Assembly (NCBI RefSeq): GCF_037975245.1
Contig: NC_092563.1
Span: 10,879,001 to 10,943,000 of the forward strand
DNA length: 64,000 nucleotides
Direction of reading: 5' to 3'
Origin: Apostichopus japonicus
Lineage: Eukaryota > Echinodermata > Holothuroidea > Aspidochirotida > Stichopodidae
Shown: positions 43,102 through 52,392 of the stretch, piece by piece
Layout: each line of letters opens with the position of its first letter
How positions within the stretch are numbered: position 1 is the first letter of the stretch
Program-made: the position numbers and the translations under genes
Notes under the pieces: generated by a model
What the model was told of the DNA's origin: nothing
What the model saw: the letters and a program-made list of their open reading frames with translations, nothing else
Databases searched by the model: none

Positions 43102-45690
43102 GTTCGCTACCGATCAATCGTATGTTCGATACCGATTAATCGAATGTTCGGTACCGATCAATCGAATGTTCGGTACCGATATATCGAATGTGCGGCACCG
43201 ATAAATCGAATGTGCGGTACCGATCAATCGAATGTTCCGTACCGATCAATCGAATTTGCGGTACCGATCAATTAAATGTGCAGTACCGATCAATCGAATG
43301 TGCGGTACCGATAAATCGAATACACGGTACCGATCAATCGAATTTGCGGTACCGATCAATCGAATGTGCGATACCGATCAATCGAATGTGCAGTACAGAT
43401 TTATCGAATGTGCGGTATAGATAAAATCGAATGTGCGATACCGATCAAGCGAATGTTCACTACCGATCAATCGAATATGCAAAACCGATGATTCGAATGT
43501 TCGGTACTGATAAATAGAGTATGCGGTACCGATAAATCGAATGTTCGCTACCGATCAATCGTATGTTCGATACCGATTAATCGAATGTTCGGTACCGATC
43601 AATCGAATTTGCGGTACCGATCAATTAAATATGCAGTACCGATCAATCGAATGTGCGGTACCGATAAATCGAATACACGATACCGATCAATGCAATTTGC
43701 GGTACCGATCAATCGAATGTGCGGTACTGATCAATCGAATGTTCACTACCGATCAATCGAATGTGCAAAACCGATGATTCGAATGTTCGGTACCTATAAA
43801 TGGGATACGCGGTACCGATCAATCGAATTTGCGGTACCGATCAATCGAATGTGCGGTACCGATCAATCGAATGTGCGGTACCGATCAATCGAATGTGCGA
43901 TACCGATAATTCTAATTTGCGATACCGATCGATCGAATGTGCGGCACCGATCGATCGAATGTTCGGTATCGATCAATCGAATGTGCGGTACCGAACAATC
44001 GAATGTGCGGTACCGATAAATCGATTGTGCGGTACCAAACAATCGAATATGCGGTACCGATAAAATGAATGTGCAGTACCGATCGATAGAATGTGCGATA
44101 CCGAACAATCCAATGTGCGGTACCGATCGATCGAGTGTGCGGTAACGATAAATAGCATGTGCGATACCGATTAATTGAATGTACGGTACCGATCAATCGA
44201 ATGTTCACTACCGATCAATCGAATATGCAAAACCGATGATTCGAATGTTCGGTACTGATAAATAGAGTATGCGGTACCGATAAATCGAATGTTCGCTACC
44301 GATCAATCGTATGTTCGATACCGATTAATCGAATGTTCGGTACCGATCAATCGAATTTGCGGTACTGATCAATTAAATATGCAGTACCGATCAATCGAAT
44401 GTGCGGTACCGATAAATCGATTGTGCGGTACCAAACAATCGAATATGCGGTACCGATAAAATGAATGTGCAGTACCGATCGATAGAATGTGCGATACCGA
44501 ACAATCCAATGTGCGGTACCGATCGATCGAGTGTGCGGTACCGATAAATAGCATGTGCGATACCGATTAATTGAATGTACGGTACCGATCAATCGAATGT
44601 TCGCTACCGATCAATCGTATGTTCGATACCGATCAATCGAATGTTCGGTACCGATTAATTGAATGTTCGGTACCGATATATCGAATGTGCGGCACCGATA
44701 AATCGAATGTGCGGTACCGATCAATCGAATGTTCCGTACCGATCAATCGAATTTGCGGTACCGATCAATTAAATGTGCAGTACCGATCAATCGAATGTGC
44801 GGTACCGATAAATCGAATACACGGTACCGATCAATCGAATTTGCGGTACCGATCAATCGAATGTGCGGTACCGATCAATCGAATGTGCAGTACAGATTTA
44901 TCGAATGTGCGGTATAGATAAAATCGAATGTGCGATACCGATCAAGCGAATGTTCACTACCGATCAATCGAATATGCAAAACCGATGATTCGAATGTTCG
45001 GTACTGATAAATAGAGTATGCGGTACCGATAAATCGAATGTTCGCTACCGATCAATCGTATGTTCGATACCGATCGATCGAATGTTCGGTACCGATCAAT
45101 CGAATTTGCGGTACCGACCAATTAAATATGCAGTACCGATCAATCGAATGTGCGGTACCGATAAATCGAATACACGGTACCGATCAATGGAATTTGCGGT
45201 ACCGATCAATCGAATGTGCGGTACTGATCAATCGAATGTTCACTACCGATCAATCGAATGTGCAAAACCGATGATTCGAATGTTCGGTACCTATAAATGG
45301 GATACGCGGTACCGATCAATCGAATTTGCGGTACCGATCAATCGAATGTGCGGTACCGATCAATCGAATGTGCGATACCGATAATTCTAATTTGCGATAC
45401 CGATCGATCGAATGTGCGGCACCGATCGATCGAATGTTCGGTATCGATCAATCGAATGTGCGGTACCGAACAATCGAATGTGCGGTACCGATCAATCGAT
45501 TGTGCGGTACCAAACAATCGAATATGCGGTACCGATAAAATGAATGTGCAGTACCGATCGATAGAATGTGCGATACCGAACAATCCAATGTGCCGTACCG
45601 ATCGATCGAGTGTGCGGTACCGATAAATAGCATGTGCGATACCGATTAATTGAATGTACGGTACCGATCAATCGAATGTTCGGTACCGAT
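43102..45690 (+). repeat. Tandem duplication of a satellite block, offset 1,497 bp
   Basis: Segments from about 43102 recur from about 44599 with offset 1,497 (43232 to 44729, 43541 to 45038). After about 43860 the offset becomes 1,475, a one-monomer difference. A shorter internal copy near 44369-44592 repeats the 43973-44208 segment. Shared markers are TACACGGTACC, GGGATACGCGG and GATAATTCTAATTTGCG. Confidence 0.75.
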
Positions 45691-48356
45691 CAATAGAATG
45701 TGCGGTACCGATCAATCGAATGTTCGGTACCGATATATCGAATGTGCGGTACTGATCAATCGAATGTTCGGTAACGATAGCGAATGTTCGATCCCGATCA
45801 ATCGAATGTTCGGTACCGATCAATCGAATGTTTGGTACCGATCAATCGAATGTGCGGTACCGATCATTCGAATGTCCGGTACCGATCAATCGAATGTGCG
45901 GTACTGATCAATCGAATTTGCGGTACCGATCAATCAAATGTGCGGTACCGATCAATCGAATGAGCGGTATCGATAAATCGAAAGTGCGATACCGAACAAT
46001 CGATTGTGCCGTACCGAACAATCGAATGTGCGGTACCGATCAATAGAATATGCGATACCGAACAATCGAATGTTCGGTACCGATCAATCGAATGTTCGGT
46101 ACCGATCAATCGAATGTGCGGCACCGAACAATCGAATGTGCGGTTCCGATAATCCGAAAGTGCGTTACCGATCAATCGAATGTGCAGTACCGATCAATCG
46201 AATTTGCGGTACCGATCAATCGAATGTTCGGTAACGATCAATCGAATTAGCGGTACCGATCAATCGAATGTGCGGTACCGATCAATCGAATGTGCGGTAC
46301 CGATCAATCGAATGTGCGGTACCGATAGTTTGAATGTGCGGTACCGATCAATCGAACGTGCAGTACCGAACAATCGAATGTGCGGTACCGATAAATAGAA
46401 TACGCGGTACCGATCAATCGAATGTGCGGTAACGATACTTTGAATTTGCGATACCGATCGATCGAATGTGCAGTACCGATCAATAGAATGTGCGGTACCG
46501 ATCAATCGAATGTGCGGTACCGAACAATCGAATGTGCAGTACAGATTTATCGAATGTGCGGTACCGATACAATCAGATGTTCGGTACCTTTCAATCGAAT
46601 GTTCAGTACCGATCAATCGAATATGCGGAACCGATGATTCGAATGTGCGGTACCGATAAATCGAATGTGCGGTCTTTAATCGGACGTAAGGTACCGATCA
46701 ATCGAATATGCGGTACCGATCAATCGAATGTGCGGTACCGATCAATAGAATGTGGGTTAACGATCAATCGAATGTGCGGTACCGCTGATTCTAATGTTCA
46801 GTACCGAAAATCGAATCTGCGGTACCGATCAATCGAATGTGCAATACTGATCTATAAATGTGCGGTACCTATCAATCGAATGTGCGGTACCGATCAATCA
46901 AATGTGCGGTACCGATAAAATGGATGTGCGGTACCGAACCATCGAATGTGCGGTACCGATCAATCGAATGTGCGATACCGATCAATCGAATGTTCGGTAC
47001 CGATATATCGAATGTGCGGTACCGATCAATGGAATGTGCGGTACCGATAAATCGAATGTTCGGTACTGATCAATCGAATGTTCGGTAACGATAGCGAATG
47101 TTCGATCCCGATCATTCGAATGTGCGGTACCGATAAATCGAATGTGCGCAACAGTGCAATCGTGTGTTCGGTAACGAACATTCGAATGTGCCATCCTGAT
47201 CAATCGAATGTTTAGTACCGATCAATCGAAATTTCAGTACCGATCAATCGAATGTTCGGTACCGATCAATCGAATGTGCGGTACCGATAATTCGAATGTG
47301 CGGTACCGATCAATCGAATGTGCGGTACCGATCAATTGAATGTGCGGTACCGATAATTCGAATGTGCGGTACCGATCAATCGAATGTGCGGTACCGATCA
47401 ATCGAATTTGCGGTACCGATCAATTAAATGTGCAGTACCGACCAATCGAATGTGCCGTACCGATAAATCGAATGTGCGATACTGATCGATCGAATGTTCA
47501 GTACCGATAAATCGAATACGCGGTACCGATAAATTGAATAAGCGGTACCGATCAATAGAATGTGCGGTACCGATCAATCGAATGTGCGGTACCGCTGATT
47601 CTAATGTTCAGTACCGATCAATCGATTGTGCGGTACCGATCAATCGAATGCGCAGTACAGATCACTCGAACGTAAGGTACCGATAAATCGAATGTTCTGT
47701 ACCGATCAATCGAATGTTCGGTACCGATATATCGAATTTGCGGTACCGATCAAACAAATGTGCGGTAACGATCGATCGAATGTTCCGTACCGAACAATCG
47801 AATCTGCGCTACCGATCAATGGAATGTGCGGTACCGATCAATGGAATGTGCGGTACCGTGCAATCGTGTGTTCGGTAACGAACATTCGAATGTGCGATCC
47901 TGATCAATCGAATGTTTAGTACCGATCATTCGATTGATCAGTACCGATCAATCAAATGTTCGGTACCGATCAATCGAATGTGCGGTACCGATAATTCGAA
48001 TGTGCGATACCGATCAATCGATTGTGCGGTACCGATCAATCGAATGTGCAGTACAGATCACTCGAACGTAAGGTACCGATCAATCGAATGTGAGGTACCG
48101 ATAAATCGAATTTGCGGTACCGATAATGCGAATGTGCAATACTGATCTATAAATGTGCGGTACCGATCAATCAAATGTGCGGTACCGATAAAATGGATGT
48201 GCGGTACCGATCGATCGAATGTGCGGTACCGATCAATCGAATGTGCGGTACCGAACAATCGAATGTGCGGTATCGATCAATAGAATGTGCGATACCGAAC
48301 AATCGAATGTCCGGTACCGATAAAATGAATGTGCTGTACCAATCAATAGAATGTGC

Positions 48357-48364
48357 GGTAACGA
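48357..48364 (+). repeat. Left 8-bp target-site duplication (GGTAACGA)
   Basis: The eight bases GGTAACGA immediately before the transposon are identical to the eight bases after it at 50138-50145. GGTAACGA is a one-base variant of the satellite sequence GGTACCGA, so a single satellite site was duplicated at insertion. Eight-base duplications are the hallmark of hAT elements. Confidence 0.93.
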
Positions 48365-48378
48365 CAAGGGCGGCGGAA
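48365..48378 (+). repeat. Left terminal inverted repeat of the hAT element
   Basis: CAAGGGCGGCGGAA pairs with the inverted right end at 50124-50137 with one mismatch in 14 (C versus T at position 10). It abuts the target duplication directly. Confidence 0.9.
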
Positions 48379-48391
48379 CCGGGGGGGCACA

Positions 48392-48407
48392 GGGGGCACG
48401 TGCCCCC
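48392..48407. repeat. 16-bp perfect palindrome with an E-box core near the hAT end
   Basis: GGGGGCACGTGCCCCC is perfectly self-complementary and followed by a longer C run. The same arrangement, slightly shorter in its arms, occurs in the duplicated left end. It may form a hairpin or bind transposase as a subterminal site; function is inferred only from position. Confidence 0.7.
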
Positions 48408-48522
48408 CCCCCCCACTTTTCCTCAGGTTAAAAATGTGCCCTTTTTCTACATAAAAATTGTACCCTTGATCACCTGATTAGGTCAGCGATATTTCAGTAA
48501 GAGATCTAATCCTAATTTAGAA

Positions 48523-48714
48523 ATATCAGGGGCGTAGCCAGTATGTAGCACTGTAGGCCCGGGCCTATCGTTGATTAACAGACTTTATATGTATAGAGCT
48601 GCAGCACTTTGTTGCCTGTTGTTGTCACGATCGGCGTTCCATGTTCCAAAACAGCCTTTTCGATAAACATTTGCTACAGTTGTATCAAAGACAATTACTG
48701 GCTATAGTTGCAAC
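48523..48714 (+). mobile_element. Unrelated fragment between the two hAT left ends, with a second transposon-like terminus
   Basis: About 190 bp separate the two copies of the left end. At 48527 the sequence CAGGGGCGTAGCCAGT resembles the terminal repeat of another hAT-type family, followed by a G/C-rich stretch (GTAGGCCCGGGCCTA). No matching inverted right end and no 8-bp duplication were found, so this is probably a truncated remnant. No coding potential was seen. Confidence 0.5.
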
Positions 48715-48867
48715 CAAGGGCGGCGGAATCGGGGGGGGGCACAGGGGCACGTGCCCCCCACTTTTCCTCAGGTTAAAAATGTGCCCTTTTTCTACATAAA
48801 AGTTGTACTCTTGATCACCTTATTAGGTCAGCGATATTTCAGTAAGAGGTCTAATCCTAATTTAGAA
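48715..48867 (+). repeat. Second copy of the hAT left terminus, internal
   Basis: Begins with CAAGGGCGGCGGAATC and matches 48365-48522. The eight bases before it (GTTGCAAC) do not match the eight after the right terminus (GGTAACGA), so this internal end was not the one used for the present insertion. It leads directly into the transposase remnant, which suggests it is the original left end and that the outer copy was added by duplication or rearrangement. Confidence 0.85.
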
Positions 48868-48883
48868 CTATGAATGAATTTCT

Positions 48884-49216
48884 GTGGGTCAAACTCAAAG
48901 CTATATCGAATGGAAAAAATTGTTAGTATCTCTCCTGTCTGACCACAATGACATTCGCCTGGCTATTTCGAATGTTCTCTGCCTAATACACTTATACCTA
49001 CTGGCACCAATGAGCGCAGCCTCCGGAGAGAAATCCTTCTACGTACAACGCCGGATGAAGACATACTTGCGGAGCACAATTGGTGAAAAACGGTATAAAA
49101 ATATGCTAATGCTTCATATTCATAAAGCAAGAACGGACGGATTAGTTATACGGGACATCGCTAAAGAGTTTACAAAGCGAAACCCACGTCGAATGAAATA
49201 TTTCGGGAAGTTTTAA
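48884..49216 (+). pseudogene. Truncated hAT transposase, C-terminal dimerisation region
   Basis: A 110-codon open frame whose last 80 or so residues match the hAT C-terminal dimerisation region. Visible motifs: APMSAASGEKSF (residues 41-52), corresponding to the usual P-S-A-S-E-R-S-F signature; RRMKTYLRSTIGEKR (56-70); LMLHIHKARTD (75-85); and a basic end, RRMKYFGKF (102-110). In the family this region mediates dimer formation and completes the catalytic fold. A full transposase is usually about 600-700 residues with an N-terminal zinc finger and a DDE core; both are missing. The first 25 residues look like sequence brought in by the internal deletion, so the ATG is only the first in frame. 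The stop is followed by non-coding DNA and the nested transposon. Non-functional as a transposase. Confidence 0.88.
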
Positions 49217-49234
49217 ATGTTTACTACCACAAGG

Positions 49235-49242
49235 TTTGTAAC
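49235..49242 (+). repeat. Left target-site duplication of the nested hAT (decayed)
   Basis: TTTGTAAC before the nested element pairs with CTTCTAAC at 49623-49630, matching at 6 of 8 positions. The decay suggests an older insertion than that of the host element into the satellite, whose duplication is still perfect. Confidence 0.6.
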
Positions 49243-49622
49243 CAGTGGCGGAGCGTCCATACAGTCAGGGGGCGGATGCCCCCCGACGGACTCAAATGGA
49301 CTGCTTGTGCCCTTTTCAGCTTGTTACCACTTTTCACTTATTCGCGATTATTGACTTTTTAATTGCGCTCTCATCTACCTATTGACATTTGTCACGTTTT
49401 GTTGGTGTAATTTTCTGACAAAATGGCGATGACACCTATTTATTCTTCGTTTATATGCAAATTAGCAAGGCCCGGAAAGGGTCATTTCCGGCGATCTAGG
49501 GAGTATCTTGACTTTCTGTACGCTTCGCGCCAACCGGTGGTGGCGCTCCGCTTAGATAGTGTCGAAAGCGCCCATACAGACCATTCTCGACCCCCTGATC
49601 AATACCCCTAGCTCCGCAACTG
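49243..49622 (+). mobile_element. Nested 380-bp non-autonomous hAT (MITE-like)
   Basis: The left end CAGTGGCGGAGCG and the complement of the right end, CAGTTGCGGAGCT, match at 11 of 13 positions. The flanking 8-bp duplication is recognisable but decayed. It is inserted just after the stop codon of the transposase remnant. A 62-codon open frame from 49423 overlaps the right end but has no recognisable domain and is probably chance. The G/C-rich left part (GGGGGCGGATGCCCCCC at about 49269) resembles the host element's ends in style but not in sequence. Confidence 0.75.
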
Positions 49623-50123
49623 CTTCTAACATTCTGGTGAGTGCCATTATGCATATTCAATTTCAAAAACAAAATTCTAATGCATTTCAAAAATACATTG
49701 CTATATTATATTGTAACTTTTTAATAAGCAGAAGCCATTTATAGCCTACTATGAATAATGAGTATAGTTTTAATATCCCATAACCTACCCCATCCTTTAG
49801 TATTTTGACATATTTGAATTTGTACATGCTTTCATGCATGTATCAATCGCGTGTGCAGGGACTTTATAATGATTTCATCTCATTTGGTCTCGAAAGAAAA
49901 CTTGTTCCTTGTTTCCCAATTTGCACATTGGATATTGCAGTGCTAGTATGCATTTTTTCCTTTAGGGTGGGGGGGGCGTTGATGGAGTGATGTGTATACG
50001 CAAATAAGATAATACAATAAGAGTTATAAAGGGTACTAAATATCAGGCTGCATCAGTCCAATCAAATTTCTGCAAAGTGCCCTTCGACGTCGGTGCCCCC
50101 CCCCCCCCCCAGATTAAAAGTGC
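49623..50123 (+). other. Non-coding 3' part of the hAT element
   Basis: About 500 bp of mostly AT-rich sequence between the nested element and the right terminus. It holds short open frames without recognisable domains, a G run at about 49966-49976 and a long C run at about 50097-50110 just before AGATTAAAAGTGC. It is the structural 3' end of the transposon, with no gene seen. Confidence 0.75.
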
Positions 50124-50137
50124 TTCCACCGCCCTTG
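50124..50137 (-). repeat. Right terminal inverted repeat of the hAT element
   Basis: TTCCACCGCCCTTG is the inverted partner of the left end at 48365-48378, with 13 of 14 positions complementary. It is followed immediately by GGTAACGA. Confidence 0.9.
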
Positions 50138-50145
50138 GGTAACGA
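50138..50145 (+). repeat. Right 8-bp target-site duplication (GGTAACGA)
   Basis: Identical to 48357-48364. Removing the element and one copy restores an uninterrupted satellite reading GTGC-GGTAACGA-TCGATCG. Confidence 0.93.
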
Positions 50146-50801
50146 TCGATCGAATGTTCCGTACCGAACAATCGAATGTGCGCTACCGATCAATGGAATG
50201 TGCGCTACCGATCAATCGAATGTGCGGTACTGATCAATCGAATGTTCGGTAACGATAGCGAATGTTCGATCCCGATCAATCGAATGTTCGGTACCGATCA
50301 ATCGAATGTTCAGTACCGATCAATCGAATTTGCGGTACCGATCAATCGAATGTGCGGTACCGATCAATAGAATGTGCGGTACCGATAATTCGAATTTGAG
50401 ATACCGATCGATCGAATGTGCAGTTCCGATCGATCGAATGTTCGGTACCGATCAATCGAATGTGCGGTACCATACAATCGAATGTGCGGTACCGATCAAT
50501 CGATTGTGCGGTACCAAACAATCGAATGTGCGGTACCGATAAAATGAATGTGCGGTACCGATCGATCGAATGTGCGATACCGAACAATCGAATGTGCGGT
50601 ACCGATCGATCGAATGATCGGTACCGATAAAAAGCATGTGCGATACCGATTAATTGAATGTACGGTACCGATTAATCGAATGTTCGGTACCGATCAATAG
50701 AATGTTCGGTACCGATCAATCGAATGTTCGGTACCGATATATCGAATGTGCGGTACTGATCAATCGAATGTTCGGTAACGATAGCGAATGTTCGATCCCG
50801 A
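50138..50801 (+). repeat. 22-bp satellite, continuation in forward orientation
   Basis: About 30 monomers in the same orientation as the main array, ending in a 20-bp monomer (GGTAACGATAGCGAATGTTC) and GATCCCGA. The boundary with the 147-bp satellite falls in the three bases CGA at 50799-50801, shared by both repeats. Confidence 0.95.
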
Positions 50802-52170
50802 CCTTGCCTTCTTGAGATATCGCGTTTTAAAAGGTCACTCACCATTACGACCCTTGTGACCCCAGATGACCTTTGACCTCTACCAAAAACAATGGGCTAC
50901 AGGTAAGTCGTAGGACCCACCTGCACACCAACTATGGAGCTGTTCCGAGCTCGCCTCCCTGAGATATCACGTTTACAAATGTCACTCACCATTTCGACCA
51001 TGCTGACCACAGATGACCTTTGACCTCTACCAAAAACAATGGGCTACAGGTAAGTCGAAAGTCCCCCCTGCTGACCAACTATGGAGTTGTTGCGACCTTG
51101 CCTCCTTGAGATATAACTTTACAAATGTCACTCACCATTCCGACCCTGCTGACCACAGATGACCTTTGACCTCCACCAAAAACAATGGGCTACAGGTAAG
51201 TCGTACGGAACCCCTGCACACCAACTATGGAGTTGTTGCGACCTTGCCTCCTTGAGATATCGCGTTTAAAAAGGTCTCTCACCATTTTGACCCTGGTGAT
51301 TTCAGATGACCTTTGACCTCTACCAAAAAACAATGGGCTACAGGTTAGTCGTAGGACCCACCTGCACACCAACTATGGAGTTGTTCCGAGCTCGCCTCCT
51401 TGAGATATCGCCATTACAAAGGTCACTCATCATTTCCACCCTGCTGACCACAGATGACCTTTGACCTCTACCAAAAACAATGGGCTACAGGTAAGTCGTA
51501 GGCCCCCTGCACACCAACTATGGAATTGCTGCGACCTTGCCTCTTTGAGATATCGCGTTTAAAAAGGTCACTCACCATTTCGACCCTGGTGACCACAGAT
51601 GACCTTTGACTTCAACCAAAAACCAATGGGCTACAGGTAAGTCGTAGGTCCCCCTGCACACCAACTATGGCGTTGTTGCGACATTGCCTTCTTGAGATAT
51701 CGCGTTTTAAAAGGTCAATCACCATTACGACCCTTGTGACCCCAGATGACCTTTGACCTCTACCAAAAACAATGGGCTACAGGTAAGTCGTAGGACCCAC
51801 CTGCACACCAACTATGGAGTTGTTCCGAGCTCGCCTCCCTGAGATATCACGTTTACAAATGTCACTCACCATTTCGACCATGCTGACCACAGATGACCTT
51901 TGACCTCTACCAAAAACAATGGGCTACAGGTTAGTCAAAAGTCCCCCCTGCTGACCAACTATGGAGTTGTTGCGACCTTGCCTCATTGAGATATAACTTT
52001 ACAAATGTCACTCACCATTCCGACCCTGCTGACCACAGATGACCTTTGACCTCCACCAAAAACAATGGGCTACAGGTAAGTCGTACGGAACCCCTGCACA
52101 CCAACTATGGAGTTGTTGCGACCTTGCCTCCTTGAGATATCGCATTTAAAAAGGTCTCTCACCATTTTGA
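50801..52170 (+). repeat. 880-bp six-monomer sub-repeat in the 147-bp array
   Basis: Monomer variants recur with a period of six: the monomer with CATTACGACCCTTGTGACCC at 50863 recurs at 51743, followed in each case by the CGACCATGCTGACC and CATTCCGACCCTGC types. The offset is 880 bp. Few differences separate the two rounds (for example GGTCACTCACC versus GGTCAATCACC), so the 147-bp satellite has its own higher-order level. Confidence 0.75.
50867..50879 (-). promoter_or_regulatory. DR1 nuclear-receptor motif, first of about 34 copies
   Basis: TGACCTTTGACCT is the reverse complement of AGGTCA-A-AGGTCA, the perfect DR1 element bound by RXR heterodimers, HNF4 and COUP-TF type receptors. It occurs once per 147-bp monomer: 12 of 14 full monomers in block 1 and 11 of 13 in blocks 2 and 3 keep it perfect. 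Exceptions read TTTGACTTC or TTTGATCTC. The motif match is exact; whether any receptor binds here is unknown. Confidence 0.45.
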
Positions 52171-52381
52171 CCCTGGTGATCCCAGATGACCTTTGACCTC
52201 TACCAAAAACAATGGGCTACAGGTTAGTCGTAGGACCCACCTGCACACCAACTATGGAGTTGTTCCGAGCTCGCCTCCTTGAGATATCGCCATTACAAAG
52301 GTCACTAATCATTTCCACCCTGCTGACCACAGATGACCTTTGACCTCTACCAAAAACAATGTGCTACAAGTAAGTTGTAGG

Positions 52382-52392
52382 CCCCCCCCCCC
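52382..52392 (+). repeat. Poly-C tract of 11 in the 147-bp array
   Basis: Eleven C follow GTAAGTTGTAGG in an otherwise normal monomer. The equivalent tracts in the next two compound units are 12 and 13 long. Confidence 0.9.

Larger units (their letters stand above)
1..48356 (+). repeat. 22-bp satellite array, main block, forward orientation
   Basis: Continuous head-to-tail array of a 22-bp monomer, about 2,200 copies, reaching the left window edge. The monomer starts with the palindrome GGTACC, contains the near-dyad CGATCAATCG and ends AATGTGC. Common variants change two or three bases: CGAACAATCG, CGATCGATCG, CGATAAATCG, CGATATATCG, TTCGG for TGCGG, GCAG for GCGG. No single-copy insertion was seen. 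Open frames of up to 361 codons cross the array, but the reading frame rotates by one base per monomer and variants show no codon-position bias by eye, so they are not annotated as genes. The consensus has three CpG per 22 bp. The array is organised in local variant domains and tandem block duplications listed separately. The chromosomal role (centromeric, pericentromeric, subtelomeric or other) cannot be read from sequence alone. Confidence 0.97.
48365..48522 (+). repeat. First copy of the hAT left subterminal region
   Basis: These 158 bp are closely repeated at 48715-48867 (153 bp). Both start with CAAGGGCGGCGGAA, pass a G run, a CACGTG-centred palindrome, a C run and CTTTTCCTCAGGTT, and end in CTAATCCTAATTTAGAA. 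Differences are mainly in the lengths of the G and C runs plus about six substitutions. Similarity stops at the TTTAGAA, where this copy runs into a different sequence. Confidence 0.88.
48365..50137 (+). mobile_element. Non-autonomous hAT-family DNA transposon inserted in the satellite
   Basis: A 1,773-bp element bounded by terminal inverted repeats CAAGGGCGGCGGAA (left) and the complement of CAAGGGCGGTGGAA (right), with a perfect 8-bp target duplication. Base composition and complexity differ sharply from the surrounding satellite. Inside, in order: a left subterminal region with G/C runs; a short unrelated piece beginning with another transposon-like end; a second copy of the left end; the C-terminal coding part of a hAT transposase; a nested 380-bp hAT; and about 500 bp of AT-rich non-coding sequence ending in a C run. 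The N-terminal DNA-binding and catalytic regions of the transposase are absent, so the element could move only with enzyme supplied in trans. The resemblance to marine-invertebrate hAT families is from memory. Confidence 0.92.

Noticed and set aside
25-48145. Hundreds of open frames of 60-361 codons on both strands in the 22-bp array
   Set aside because: All translate the repeat itself. They overlap in several frames and on both strands, and follow from a consensus without stops. There are no codon-position constraints by eye and no gene structure around them.
1-48356. CRISPR-like array
   Set aside because: There are no unique spacers: the 22-bp units are directly contiguous and the whole unit repeats. 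There are no cas genes and the sequence is eukaryotic in character.
48527-48714. A complete third hAT element
   Set aside because: The CAGGGGCGTAGCCAGT end has no inverted partner or 8-bp duplication before the next terminus; kept only as a fragment.
49423-49611. 62-codon open frame in the nested hAT
   Set aside because: No recognisable domain; it overlaps a terminal repeat region and an antisense frame of similar length, so chance is the simplest explanation.
49805-49990. 61-codon open frame in the hAT 3' region
   Set aside because: AT-rich non-coding sequence without a known motif; no homology to the transposase and no support beyond length.
51190-51372. Minus-strand open frames of 60-78 codons in the 147-bp arrays
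   Set aside because: They recur at each compound unit (56006, 60968 and so on) and consist of repeat sequence only.
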